From Scolanthus callimorphus (lineage: Eukaryota > Cnidaria > Anthozoa > Actiniaria > Edwardsiidae), in NCBI GenBank assembly GCA_033964015.1, contig JAWWUD010000103.1, positions 186,001 to 250,000 on the forward strand: a stretch of 64,000 nucleotides of DNA. The letters are read 5' to 3'. The position numbers and the translations under genes were made by a program. A model generated the notes under the pieces. That model saw only the letters and a list, made by a program, of their open reading frames with translations. It was not told the DNA's origin and did not search any database. Positions 20,757-32,339 of the stretch are shown here, piece after piece; the stretch's first letter is position 1, and the number at the start of each line of letters is the position of its first letter.

Positions 20757-21246
20757 CTGGAAAAATAATACCAAGAATAAACTATGAATTAGCTATTGCC
20801 TAAAAGCGGAGCTTAGTCTTTTTATGATTTGCATCGTTGGCGCAATATCATATAAAAATTTATGGCGATGATGACCTCATCGTCGATATGAGTTATATCT
20901 AGGATATTACATCACTGTGCCTAACCAAGCTTTTCTATGTGTTGCCGTTTGTTTTTCACGGTGTAATACCACATATAAACTCTGTTGCTACACTCCTCAC
21001 GCGCCCTTAAACTTGTTTCCCTAACGTCTTTACGCCACATGACCAAATTACCAAACATCACAAGCGAAAATAATTTCCTTTCCTCTAAAGTTTAGTGCTG
21101 GCGGGTGGAAAATTTCTAAAGTTTAGTGATGGCGCGTGGAAATCTGCTAAAAGTAAAGTAGATTAGTAGCTTTATTTACGGTGAAAAATAGAAGTCACAG
21201 CCACGCCCCCTCGCTCTGATTGATCGCATTGTCAACCGTTCTCTAC
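20757..21246 (-). other. Canonical spliceosomal intron
   Basis: On the minus strand the donor reads AAG/GTAGAG at 21247/21246 and the acceptor TATTTTTCCAG/GTT at 20757/20756. Joining preserves the reading frame across a conserved Lys-Val boundary between blocks B and C. Length 490 bp. Preserved splice sites suggest relatively recent decay, or processing of a still-transcribed copy. Confidence 0.75.
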
Positions 21247-21890
21247 CTTAAAGTCGCTCTTTAGATAGCGTTTAGCGGCTTTCAATCGCTGGTTCCGCTC
21301 TTCAGCCCAGGACATTCCCATCACTTCTGTTAGCTTATCTGTTATCTCGTGCATATCTTCAAAGGCTTGAGCACCGGCCGCGCTGATGTAGTCTAGTCCT
21401 TGAAGAGACTTCCTATGAGACGCTGAACAAATCGACAGTATGCGTAACAAACATCTACGGCTCAGAGGCTTGAAATCGCTCTCACTCGCATATGCCGAGT
21501 ACTGTGTGACGATTGATTCGGGAATCATCACTCGGATGACGTTTGGGGCTTTAATCACTTCTTGTGTGGAGAGTTTGATAGTCTTCTCCCCGAAAGGTAC
21601 ATCCTGTATGACATGTGGGCTTGTTATAAATTCAAGAAAGTGATCCACTTGTTTGGGTGTTACATACATCCTTGTTTGGGCTACCTTAGGGGGAAGGACT
21701 CCTCTCCCATGAAGCAAAGCATGTTTTCGTGCAGTTGTAAAGCGCCACTTCGTCAGCCCCGGGATCCACTTTTTCAACGTTTCAAAACTAAATTTGTCCG
21801 CTGCAACGGAAAGCATTTGCCGACGGGTTTCCCAAGTATTCGCGTTCGTGTAGCATTCACTCAAGGCTGTATTAGTACAGTGTCCACATC
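21247..21890 (-). pseudogene. Block B: N-terminal-middle part of the same family
   Basis: Open frame with SECYTNANTWETRRQML, a LTKWRFTTARKHALLHGRG segment, VDHFLEFITSPHVIQDVPFG and an IPESIVTQY segment, ending YLKSDFK at the donor site. The frame is open upstream without an ATG, so the true start lies in block A. I recognise the family but know no function for it. Confidence 0.6.
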
Positions 21891-21944
21891 TTCTTGGTCG
21901 CGTTCTTTTCCTTTGAGTGTGTCTTGGATGCTAAAACTGATTTT

Positions 21945-22303
21945 CATAGGTCGTCTGACTGACCAGGAACAATCTCATCAAAAACAACATCAGTCACCTG
22001 CATCGCTTTTCGAATGTAGCGACGCTGCGTCCTCCCGCTAGCCTCTCCCCATGGTGTCTTCAGGGTGTACCTTATTGGGCTTATATCTCTTCTTCCAAGG
22101 AATGCGTTCACATTGTCCAGAGAGCTTTCTTGGGAGGGAAGGGCGAGGCTCCGTGCTGGTGTCTCGATGGCCTCTTGTACACTCTGGTCCGACGGCAGGT
22201 ATAAGCTTCGCGCTGGCGTCTCAGTCACACATTCTAAGATGCTTTCCTGGAATGCTGCTGGGGTACTTGGAGCAACCGGGCCGTACTCGCCAAGGTTTTC
22301 ATC
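21945..22303 (-). pseudogene. Block A: upstream exon of the same family
   Basis: A possible acceptor (TTCTTCATTGTAG/GAT) lies at 22304/22303. The exon encodes two near-repeats of an ETPARSLALPS motif, then RDISPIRYTLKTPWGEASGR, a basic segment RTQRRYIRKA and VFDEIVPGQSDDL, followed immediately by TGA. Codons after that TGA continue in a family-like way for a short distance, so the stop is probably a mutation. Confidence 0.55.
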
Positions 22304-22601
22304 CTACAATGAAGAATAGTGTATTGGGTCACCCTCCTATCCCCTCCTATATAGAATATTAGTATTCTAGTTTATTTTTCAATTACCATTTATTAACACT
22401 TGAACACGGATACATGCATGTTGGAATAACTAAAGCGCAACCTCGTTCCCAAGTCCATTTCGGTCAGCTAAAAAAAACGACGAGAAATTTCCGTTTTTAG
22501 CCTCTTCTGGCCTTTCCACAACATGCGCGTGACAATTTTCCCGTCGTCTGGACGCACGCTGCCACGCGCCACAAAAATCAATGGCGATACTACTTTTCCC
22601 A

Positions 22602-22970
22602 GTAGACCGTTACACCTCTCGGTTTTTCAGCCCGCCGGCGGCTGTCTAAAATTGATCGCGTGATCACTTTTTTTATACTACGTGATGAGTTGCTTATGTA
22701 CCACGTGATCAATGTTTGTGGGCATAAACTTTGAGAGTTCATTGTTTTTCTGCATTCCAACGAAGTCTACGCCCAAAACGGTTGATCAAATGGTACATAA
22801 GCAACCCATCACGTGGTACACAAAAGTTGATCACGCGATCAATTTTAGACTGCCGCCGGCGGGCAGAAAAATCGAGAGTGTAACGAAGAGTAGTAGACAT
22901 CACGCGATCAATTTTAGACTGCCGCCGGCGGGCAGAAAAATCGAGAGTGTAACGAAGAGTAGTAGACACT
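22602..22970. mobile_element. Hairpin MITE with a 69-bp duplication in one arm
   Basis: Inverted arms share CCGCCGGCGGGCAGAAAAAT (GCCCGCCGGCGG on the left), TAAAATTGATCGCGTGATCA and ACCACGTGAT segments. The right arm carries two tandem copies of a 69-bp segment, starting at 22832 and 22901. The loop is roughly 90 bp. No protein. Confidence 0.85.
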
Positions 22971-23254
22971 GTTGTGTTTTCATATGTATCAAAGTGGTTT
23001 GAGCTAAGAAACTTCGATAATTACGCTAAGAACAATGAGTGTGGCTTCTGGCTTCTACTTTTTTTCGTTCCTTTTTTCCTTGTTATACACATGCATACGG
23101 GTCGAATTGAAATAATAACAACAGTACAATGAGGAGGAAAAAGAGGAAAACATAAAAAAGAAAACATTATTAATGACAGCTCTATTCCTGACAGTCATTA
23201 ATGTCATGCCAGCGTTAATTCTCAATTCTTAATTCCTTCAATGACTTCTCCCTC

Positions 23255-25401
23255 ATTAGTCCAGTCAATCTACGGTTTGACCGGGAACTAATTGCAACAA
23301 AAGCTTTTTCGATGGTTTTGTACTACATTTAGTCCCCAAATGAACATACTAAAGTCCCAAAAATCGGAGTACAGGAACACGCCGAAAACGGCAATTGGAA
23401 ATTCCCTTACAAGGCTTGTATGAAAATCCACAGGGAGCCCAAATCTCGAGAAATGCACAATATTAAAATAGAGTCATTTGATGAAACTTTCGACAATGCA
23501 AATGGTTCCGATTATTCCGAAACACAATTTGGAACATACATAGTACGAGTTTTCGTTGTATTCTCGTACTTTTTATTGAATAATCACTCAATTCTATTTT
23601 CTTAGAGTTTGATATCTGGAACTCATGGGAGGTGCAAGCTAGTGACGCTTTTGTTCGATAAATTATCTCTGTCGATAACCATACTATCTCAGATTAACAA
23701 AATCAACATGCGTTACGCAGACATTTAAGAAAATAACAAGAGAAAAAAATCTTGGGATCGAGATCTCACGAGATCGTTTAACGTCTGACACGTTGTGAAA
23801 CTGGTTCCTGAAACCCTCAAAGTCAAGGCAAGTTGGCTTCTTATTTCTAGCGTATGTTGATATAGATTATATATTATTAGACACAGCTAATGACCCTGAC
23901 TTCATATTCAGTGTTCATTAATAGCCACCAAAGAGAAGTCCAATTTTTTCTCAGTCCGTGATCTAATGACCCTCGTCAAAGGCGAGTTGGTGCACGCGGA
24001 TCTCTTACATTGTCCGCAAACAGTTTAAAACTCAAAGGTCGTGCCTTGACAAGAGTACCTGAGAATACTGCAGTCCTGAATGCAGTTGCAGCGGCCAATG
24101 TGGAGAGGTTACTGTAGACGCGCTGGTCGGTCAGAGTGAGGAGGGGCGATACGATCAGGATCGTAGGAGGGTTTCAGAGGTACGAACGAACCCCCTTGGG
24201 GCCAGAAAAATCAGGCTTGGTCACAAAAGGGAAGGAAACACGACAAAATGCTATAAATTTGGTTTGCACAGGAAGTTTCTTTCTGTAAAACCGAGTACGG
24301 GCCTGGCAATGATTTCACCGCGCAATCTCCATCGCCCAATCTTCACACCTTGATCTTCGCTGTTTCACTGTCTGACTTATAAATACACTCGTGGAGCCTG
24401 TGATTTTCAGCAACAGTGGATGTTGGAAGGAGATTCTGTGGTTCGATCGACGTGGTCTCTCACCTGTCCGTTTCTCAGACCGGCTTCTAGGCCGGTTTGC
24501 CATATCATAGGATACAGACAAGAACATTTCCCCTTTCGAGCTTGATATATTTTCTGTTTGTTATTGTGCTTTTAGGGAGTCGAATATGCCACTTGTTGAT
24601 GCAATCATAGAGAGCTGGCTTCTTGAAGGCCGCGCGTGCCCTTTTCTATCCCGTAGCGGCGCGAAGTGGTGTCTTTTGCTGAGAACACGCACCGAGGCAT
24701 GCTTATTAAGGGAAGGCAAGCTAAGCTGGCACTAAAACTGGCCACCTCTTTCAAAATATTGTTCATTGTGGCTATTAAGTGAAGAGGAATTCAGAGACTT
24801 TAGTGTCTAAGAATATATGAAAGATATCAACATACGCTGGCAATAAAAAGCCAACTTGCCTTGTCTTTGAAGTATTTTTTAGGGTTTCAGGAAACCAGTC
24901 AAACGATCAATTAAACGATCTCGATGCCTATTATTTTGATTTTTAGTCTGGGTATACCATGTTGTCATCAAATATTTGTTAATCTATCGCAACGGAGATA
25001 ATTTAGCGATCAAAAGTCTTCCTAGCCGACGCCTCCTATTTCCAGATCTCAAACTCTTGCGCCAAATCAGAATTGAGTGATTATTTAATAAAAATAAGAG
25101 AAAACAACTAAAACCTGTGCCATTTATGTTCAAAATATGTTTCGGAATAATTAGAGACATTTATATTGTCGAAAGTTTGAACAAAACAAGTCTATTTAAA
25201 ATCTTCTGCATTTTCGAGATTTGGGCTCCTTGTGGTTTTTCGTACAAGCCTATTTTTTGGGACTTTTAGTATGTTCATTTGGGGACTAAATGAAGCACAA
25301 AACCGTCGAAAAAGCTTTTGTTGCAATTAGTTCCCGCAAGAGAAAATGATCCCCTTGGTTCCCGGTTGACCCTTTTTGAGCGTAGATTGAGTGGACTACA
25401 T
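23255..25401. mobile_element. Large foldback element with ~600-bp arms
   Basis: Arms of about 600-680 bp (23255-23935 and 24775-25401) run in opposite orientation. Shared blocks include GTCCCCAAATGAACATACTA, AAGCTTTTTCGA, GAATTGAGTGATTATT, GATAATTT and CAAGTTGGCTT. The right arm has an extra ~25-bp insertion near 25345-25370. The central ~850 bp holds no recognisable transposase. The window's longest simple foldback. Confidence 0.8.
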
Positions 25402-25483
25402 CAGTTTTCACAGCAGCTTCCTTCCCATAACTGCCTAAGAGTTTCCGACATCTTGAACATACACCTATAGTTGCATTATAGCG

Positions 25484-25530
25484 GAGCTCCAGCGCGGGCC
25501 GAAGGCCCGCGCAAGCGGAGCACCATACCT
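25484..25530. repeat. End of an AGCGGAGCTCC-family element with GC hairpin
   Basis: AGCGGAGCTCC is followed by the perfect hairpin GCGCGGGCC-GAA-GGCCCGCGC and AGCGGAGCACCATA. The same arrangement starts at 38580. The other end of this copy was not found. Confidence 0.65.
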
Positions 25531-25996
25531 AAGGAAAAACCGTATACCATCGAGTTGATTTTGAAACGTCACGGGTAATTAAATTCATTTTTTCATTTCA
25601 TTGATGACGCCATGCCCAACTGATTAGTGCGTTGAAAAGCAATTACCCCATAGATAATTGTCTCAAAGTTGGGTTGCTGTAGGTGGTTCCTTTCGCGAGA
25701 TATAATTTCTTTTCTTTTTTTCTGAATAAAAACTTAAAGCGTCCGCCGTCCGCCGTCCGTGTACACACGGGATCCCTGTGTTATTCCTTTAGAATGTAAT
25801 ATCTCGAAAAGGATAAAACGTGAGAAAACCATTCTTGGAGAGAATTATATAGAGAGCAAGGGGCACATAATGCCTGGCTGACGTGCCGTGAAACTACTTT
25901 TGGCGGGAAAGTCGAGATCCGGCGCGCGCGCCTGCTCATCTGGGGGACTGGGGACTTTTATTTTGAAAAGAGACCAAGTATTTTGCGAGCTGTGAA

Positions 25997-26052
25997 GTTG
26001 CGAGCTGCGAGTTGCGAGTTGCGAGTTGCGAGTTGCGAGCTGCGAGCTGCGG
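25997..26052. repeat. GCGAGTT heptamer microsatellite
   Basis: Seven to eight copies of TGCGAGT/TGCGAGC. The flanking TTTGAAAAG...TTTTGCGAGCT...GAAGTTGCGAGCTGCGAG block recurs inverted at about 28055-28130, so these may be the two ends of one ~2.1-kb inverted-repeat unit. Confidence 0.75.
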
Positions 26053-26150
26053 GTTCGAGTTTAAAAAAGATATGTTTGGAAGGTCTCAATCCGAAAGTCA
26101 CGTCCGCTATACATGAGTAAACAAGGTTTTCTGAGTTTCCTGATACGCTA

Positions 26151-26253
26151 TTCCCTGCTAACAGAGGCCTCTTCTCTCTGTATTTCGCTGGGCTGAGTCG
26201 CGACTCCCAGCCGAGGGCGAAATACAGAGAAAGAGGCCTCTGCTAGCAGGGAA
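26151..26253. mobile_element. Small hairpin MITE (TTCCCTGCTA family)
   Basis: Arms of about 38 bp: TTCCCTGCTAACAGAGGCCT on the left and the matching complement ending AGCAGGGAA on the right, with CTGTATTTCGC/GCGAAATACAG inside. A one-armed relative lies at 30665-30748. Confidence 0.85.
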
Positions 26254-26339
26254 CATGGGATAGATTGAAGACGGAAATTCTGGTGTCGAATACCCTAGGT
26301 ACCAGAGTCTCAAAGCTTTACTCATTCACGGGCATAAGG

Positions 26340-27140
26340 GACCGATCGTTTATTACGTCCACGGGGGGGGGTTTTCTAAATTTATTGAATGTTAAAATTC
26401 GCACCCCCCTAATTAAAAAGGCAATACAAAAATAACCCCCATAACATCGATGTTCTAAAAAGCTTACCCCCACCCTGTAACCATTTCCCCGTTTGAACTA
26501 ATGGAAGACAATTTACAGAAATTTCTCTTTTTGTTGCGCGCGAAGCGCGCCCTAATTTTTATGCATGATATGAACGCATTTCACCAAACCTCAAAGAAAA
26601 TGTAGATGAACATTCTATTTGCTGTGTGTAGTAACAAAGATCGCAAATGACGTACGTAAAGCAGGGTCAAAATGACGAATCTCTATCCTCGTAAAGTGGA
26701 ACTCACGCTTGCCTAATAATTAGGCCTTCTTTTTTCGAACTGAGACAGCTCCGATGCTTATTACTGCAGAGCGTCTTTTTGGGGAGAGTTAGTTTTTTTT
26801 TTTCTCCTGGCTAAGATATATTTTCTTGTAATGACATTCGTAGCCATTCCATTGCGCACGTACTCAGAAACTGTTTTGTACATTCCGTTGCGCGCGAAGC
26901 GCGCCGAAATTGGCGTACTTGCTATATGGCGTAGCATATACAGAAACCTTAGTAGCGCTGTATGCCACGACGCGATAGCTTGTACATAATATTATTTTGT
27001 TTGAACCACAGTGTCCCTGAAAAAATTACCCCCTCTTTTGAGAGAGGGTGCCAAAAATTTACCCCCCTAAAATCTATGTCTTCTAAAATTTTACCCTCAC
27101 CCAAATTCCACCGCCCCCCCCCCCCCCCCCCCGTAGACGT
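26340..27140. repeat. C-rich dispersed repeat segments
   Basis: Clusters of short CCCCC blocks in AT-rich context (AATTACCCCC, AATTTACCCCCCTAAAAT, TTTTACCCTCACCC), ending with a 19-C run at 27114-27132. A G run lies at 26363-26370. A related segment with a 10-C run is at 30328-30337. No gene. Confidence 0.6.
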
Positions 27141-28469
27141 TATAAACGATCGATCCCTAAACTCTGGTGCCCAGAGGGTAGGTGTCGAACGGAACATGTC
27201 ACATTCCTGCCAGTGTGACCAGTATATTCAGTATTTACACTTCGAGTTAGGTCGATCAAAACGCGAAATATTCGCAAATACAAGGATTTACACTTTTTAG
27301 GACTAGCTCGTGCATGGGGTCCATAGGATAGCGCCCATAGACTATTTTGCAGTGCGTGCACATGTGTGTCTCGCATCAAGAGTCCCTGAACCTATACACT
27401 TAAACCGAGCTAAGCATAATTCCGCTATGCAAAAAATCTAAATTTGTTTGTATAAACGAAAACGTGGCTCGATCGGCAACATTCTTGTTTAATCTAGTTC
27501 TACCATTCTATTCGCTTAAACGCCGAGGAAGCTGTATCTCCTTGCTAGAACTCCGTGGGAGAAGAACGGTATTTACTGGATTTATTCTTGTTCATTTGCT
27601 ATTCACTTCGTGAGGAGTGACGCAACAAGTACATTTCGAATATTACTCGTTTATCGCAGACAATTGCCCATAAAAATCGTACCTCTTGTTGATCGGGGCT
27701 GCGGCTTTAATTATTATTTATGTTTTTTCCCAAAGAAAATGAGATGGAAAATATAATTACGCCCCTTATCCCCGCTCGTAAAGTTTTCCGGTGAACTTGG
27801 GAGAACAGGAGAGGGCTCGATACTCTGGTTACTCTATGCGGCGCGTGATACTGGACTCACGGACTCCCTGGACATCCCGGGCCCTACTGTAGTTTCAGTG
27901 CTTTTGATTGTTTGACGAGTGAAGCTTGAAAACTATACCTAGGGTGTATTCGAAACCAGAATTTCCGTGTTGAATTTATCCAATCACAAACTCGTTGATA
28001 CTCGTTTATGGATGGACTTTTCGGACTCCACACTGAAAAAATATTTTTTTTGAAAAGTCGAAACGGTAACTCGCAGCTCGCAACTTCAAAGCTCGCAAAA
28101 CTACCACACTCTTTTGAAAAGCGACATTATTTCTCTTCTAGTATATTTTACCATTTACCTGTGCTGAGGTTAGAATTCTGAGCTTTTTCGTATGCATTTT
28201 TATACAATCAAAGGGAGATGCAGTCAAGCCGGATTAAGGGTGCGTTTACCTATTTTTTTGAACCGTTGCTAGGGAAAATTGTAAGTCCTGCAAAAACTTC
28301 CCCTTTCAAGGAAAATCTTTGAAATTTTCAGGACTTGCTCAGGATCAAACGAGCTGTCAATTTCAATGACGTCATCACGTGACATCATCGTGACGTCATT
28401 GCCACAGAAAAAATGTTTCTCGTTCTCCATACTTGCCCAAAATTGCATTTTTGTGATACTGACATTTAA
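27141..28469. other. No recognisable gene
   Basis: AT-rich spacer. A TGACGTCAT-rich patch (28365-28400) directly precedes the LINE fragment. Confidence 0.5.
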
Positions 28470-28956
28470 ACCTACATTTTCTTACGAAAAATATTTAGAT
28501 CTGATACCCAATCTTAATGACCGACAGGCTGTAACACGGCTGCGTATTTCCGCCCACAGACTTCCGGTGGAACGGGGCCGCTATAGCAATATTGCATATG
28601 CTGATAGATTGTGTAATATTTGTGACAACTCATGCATTGGTGATGAATTTCATTACATAATGGAATGTGATCACAGTATGCTCAGTCGCTTAAGATTTGA
28701 TTTCCTAACAAGTCTGTACCGAATTAACAGTGCCTTTAGATATTTTGATAAAAGGTCATTATTTCTTTATATTTTAGCAATGAAAGATGATTTGGCCCTT
28801 AAATTGTCTGCAAGATATTTCAGTGAATTGCTTAACAAAGTTGTTGGAAGTCTCTGAATAAGTTTTATTATTATTATTGTAAATTAATAACATGTATGAT
28901 TAACCGATGTATCTAGTTATTGGATATAAGGTCAATAAATAAATATTATTATTTAA
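28470..28956 (+). pseudogene. 5'-truncated LINE 3' end with zinc-binding C-terminus
   Basis: The coding part (about 28475-28857) encodes FSYEKYLDLIPNLNDRQAV, RISAHRLPVERGRY and a C-x2-C-x9-H-x4-C zinc-binding module (CNIC...GDEFHYIMEC), the usual C-terminal end of L1/Tx1-like LINE ORF2 proteins, followed by a stop. A short 3' UTR follows and ends in GTCAATAAATAAATATTATT, resembling a polyadenylation or tail region. The RT domain is absent, as expected from incomplete reverse transcription. The frame itself is not interrupted. The upstream ~35 codons of the open frame have no LINE similarity. Confidence 0.75.
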
Positions 28957-29369
28957 AAGAGCTCCATACCCACAGACTCACAGATGAGTTTTTCGATCCG
29001 ATAAAAAAATATGGAAATAGCGACATAAAAGGTGTCACACGAACTCTGTTTTCGTCAATAACATTTTTATTCTACGTTCATTTGTAAAATCCATCCGTGG
29101 AGTTTGGAAAATATCCGTACTTTGGATATGATATCGAAAAAATTGCAAACTTCCTTAATTTGTGGAGGAAGAAAGGTTTTATAGTTCGAAAAAATGTCAT
29201 CAGAAGGCTCGGTTACCAATGCAGATAACGCAATACAATCCAGCTGATCTGGGAAAAAATATTAGCCAATCAGAATCGAGGGAGTTTGAAAAACTGGGTT
29301 ATCACCCTTGGTAACCTGGTGGGACTCAGAATAGGGAGCTTGCAGGTGTTGCGTGGATTTTTAATCTTG
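28957..29369. other. No recognisable gene
   Basis: AT-rich spacer without recognised features. Confidence 0.45.
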
Positions 29370-29690
29370 ATCCTAATAAAATGAATATACCATATTTGAA
29401 AAGAGCTTGCCGAAATTAGAAAAGGCCGAAAATTTGAGTTGATTTGGGATGATTTGGGTAAATATTAGCAAAGTTATTGGCGCCCGAAGTAGGGTGTTTC
29501 TCTATACGTTTAATGTTGTGGTGGGCAACTGTTGCCCACCACAACATTAAACCTATAGGAAAACAACCAACTTCTGACGCTCATAACTTCTGTGTTATTT
29601 ATCGAAACCACCTCAAATTTTAGGATTTCACATATTTCGGTGAACTCTTTTCAAATATGGTATTTTTATTTTGCTGGGATCAAAGTCTGC
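29370..29690. mobile_element. Palindromic MITE with perfect 22-bp core
   Basis: Outer arms share ATACCATATTTGAAAAGAG and CCGAAAT. At the centre lies a perfect inverted repeat with 22-bp arms (29508-29529 and 29531-29552, GTTTAATGTTGTGGTGGGCA plus AC) around a single T. Total about 320 bp. Confidence 0.85.
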
Positions 29691-30664
29691 TGCCCGATTT
29701 AGTTGATAGGGAATGTTTTCTTGTTTTGTTTTTCCTCTATTTCATGTACATTTTTCTAATTCACTAAACAGAATACAGTAAAAATTTTAGCGCGCTCCGC
29801 GCGCTTGGGGAACACTTCAATGTAATATGGTTTTTGGGAACCTACGCAACACAAAAACAATACGTCCGTGCCATTTCAATAGAATGCCTACGTTACAAGA
29901 ACATGTGTATCTTGGCAAGGGACCCAGAAAAATGGAAACAGCCAGGCCTGGCAGATAATCACTACGTTTTTTGCTAAAAAAAAGTGACCCCTTTTACGTA
30001 AGCGTGAGTTCGACGTTACAACATAGAAATTGATCATTCGGGCCATGCTTCATGCACATGAACAATAATTAGGTCACTTGCGGCGCGAATGAAGAATAAA
30101 ACCTTACAGGCTTCATCTTCCTTTTCTCCAAGGCATCTGATATGCGTTTTTCAAAATCAGGGCGCGCGAAAAAATTAATGAGATCCTCTCTTTCTGTAAA
30201 ATGTCTTCTAGTTCAAATAGAGCGCAGAGGGAATCACAAAAACTTTCAACAGCTCTGAGGGGATCACGTTAATCATATTACTTATAGAGCTAGAGGGGGC
30301 GAAAAAAAATTCTTACCGAGAAAAATTCCCCCCCCCCTTCCCCTCAAATATCTAATGGTCCGTCCCTAATATCCATGTAATATGAGTCGGAATTCATGCC
30401 ATCAAATTAGAATTATCCCTGCGAGTACTTTGGTCTATTAAATTTTGACTTTTTGGAGCAATTTGCATAAAAAAATGGATGGGCTCAAAACTTTGGCACG
30501 GGCTCAGGGATCATACATTTCGGGGAAATCGGGCTCAGGGATCAGAATTTCGCGAAAAATTAGGGCTCAATGTGTCCTAGATATACCATGTTACGAGGCT
30601 GACATATGACCCGTGTCAGCTCAAGCTCCAAGGTTGTGGACGGCGGCAAAATATAGCGAGTTTC
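29691..30664. other. No recognisable gene
   Basis: Spacer with a GCGCGCTCCGCGCGC palindrome-like patch near 29793 and a C-rich patch at 30328. Confidence 0.45.
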
Positions 30665-30748
30665 GACCCAGGGTAGAGGTCTCTTTTCCTCGCGAACCTC
30701 AGCCAGCGAAATGCAGAGAAAAGAGGCCTCTGCTAAGCAGGGAAAACG
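30665..30748. mobile_element. Partial TTCCCTGCTA-family MITE
   Basis: Contains AGCGAAATGCAGAGAAAAGA and GGCCTCTGCTAAGCAGGGAA, matching the right arm of the 26151-26253 MITE. The left arm is diverged. Confidence 0.7.
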
Positions 30749-31761
30749 CCATGCAATGTCAGACCCGCGATTTCAATGACGGAAAACGGATAGTGAGTGA
30801 GTGAGTGGTTTGGGGGCATGCTCCCCCAAGGAAAGTTCTGACACTTTAGGTTAAAGAAATGCAGCATTGCACTCTATAATTTGTGTTAAAATTGTCAGAT
30901 TTTCAAAGGTCAAACGCAAGTATATTGCTGATCCAATCAATGTCTGGATGGAACCTGGATAATCCAAATCAAATTTAGATCCTGGATCCCAAAACCTCAA
31001 ATTTAGATGGATCCTCCAATGGGTGTTTTTATTTTACGAACAAATTCGGCTGGGAATGGAATTGCTCCCTTCCAGGACCCTTAGCTCATGGTTTCAATTC
31101 GAAACCAATCACATATTTTTTGCCTGATAAATTAATCAGGTAATAAAAAAAACAGTTAACAGCAAGAGTGGATTAACAAGAGTTAGAATCTTTCGTACAG
31201 TATTTGTCCACATCACAGTCAGAAAAGTGTCTATTTTTAGATTTGAATTTCGCGCGCAAAAGTATTCGAATGCTCGTATACCCAACAAATAGAGAGTATC
31301 CTACCTTACCTTTGCGATTTAAAGGTTTTTCGATTGATCTGTGATTTAATTTTAGGCTGGATCTCACAACTGTTTGCGTAGCGAGAAAGTGGGAACCCTG
31401 TGGATGACGAATTTTCGGGGAATCCTAGTTTTCTGACTGTGATTCGGGCGTACAGATAGTCAATGGAAACTCTTGGTAATCCACTCTTGTTAACAGTTAT
31501 CTCGTCGATATCAGTTAAGAGCTAAAAAAGTACAGAATTCTCAGTTAACAGTTATTTTTCTAGCCGTTTCTCAGTTAACAGTTAACCCCATTCAGACACT
31601 GAATAAACATAGATAAAATACGCGGGTACCCTGTAGTTTTCTCGAGCAACAAAGAATACGACCGTACGGCCACACCCACCAACGGCGCGATTGCAAACAA
31701 CCCATTTTGAAATACCCTGGGCCAAGCTTCAAAACGGCATATGTCTCCAAAAGTCCCGCAT
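30749..31761. other. No recognisable gene
   Basis: Mixed spacer; a 12-bp motif CAGTTAACAGTTA recurs near 31490-31580. No gene. Confidence 0.45.

Positions 31762-31791
<30 letters not shown>
31762..31791. repeat. Poly-G tract, 30 nt
   Basis: Uninterrupted run of 30 G between CCCGCAT and TTCATCCGC. Assembled length may be unreliable. Confidence 0.9.
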
Positions 31792-31793
<2 letters not shown>

Positions 31794-31891
31794 CATCCGC
31801 TGGCCCACGGACTATGTTAGCCCATGTGTGCTGGAACGTACTGCGCGTGCGCGTGGGTTTGACCGCTGTGTACCCGCCATCACCCGCCATC

Positions 31892-32310
31892 CAACCTCGT
31901 TCCCAGGGTCTTCTCGGTCGTTTTTCAAAATGGCGGTGACTCGGGAGAAGACCCTGGGGGAGGCTAAGTCACGTGACCGTTCGGAAACAAAGGACAACCT
32001 CGTTCCCATGTTTTCAAACTGGTCATGTGACTCAGCCTCGCAGGGTCTTCTCCCGAGTCAACCTCGTCCCCAGGGTCTTCTCGGTCGTTTTTCAAAATGG
32101 CGGTTAGCTCAGAGAAGACCCTGGGGAGGCTGAGTCACATGGCCGTTTCGAAACAAAGGACAAACCTGACAAACCTCATTCTCATGTCCTCAAACAATAG
32201 TCACGTGACTAAGCCTCCCCCAGGGTCTTCTCTGAGCTAACCGCCATTTTGAAAAACGACCGAGAAGACCCTGGGGACGAGGTTGCTCCCGAGACCGGGG
32301 ACGAGGTTAT
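31892..32310. mobile_element. Cluster of nested CCTCGTCCCCAGGG-type MITEs
   Basis: AACCTCGTTCCCAGGGTCTT occurs at the left. Inverted copies of CAGGGTCTTCTCGGTCGTTT, CAAAATGGCGGTTAGCTCAG and GAGAAGACCCTGGGGA follow in alternating orientation, giving at least three arms, and the cluster ends in repeated ACGAGGTTAT. A diverged end lies at 39455-39515. No coding capacity. Confidence 0.8.
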
Positions 32311-32339
32311 ACGAGGTTATAGGGTTGTGCCTAAATCCT

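Larger units (their letters stand above)
19560..22303 (-). pseudogene. Decayed multi-exon gene of a multi-copy C2H2/SAP-like family
   Basis: Three exon-like blocks on the minus strand: A (about 22303-21945), B (about 21890-21247) and C (20756-19560), with a canonical intron between B and C. Together they resemble a large uncharacterised protein family that I recall as highly multi-copy in cnidarians and some other metazoans and probably transposon-derived. Decay: a TGA ends block A directly after the conserved PGQSDDL. Blocks A and B are not in one continuous frame. A premature TGA (after NYHI, 19737) separates a further ~65 in-frame codons that resemble a SAP-type helix pair (LSKFSVAMLKEICEHFEI). 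The central part of the family protein appears to be missing. Function is unknown. Confidence 0.65.

Noticed and set aside
31691..32133. Gly-rich ORFs across the poly-G tract
   Set aside because: Products of the homopolymer and MITE sequence.
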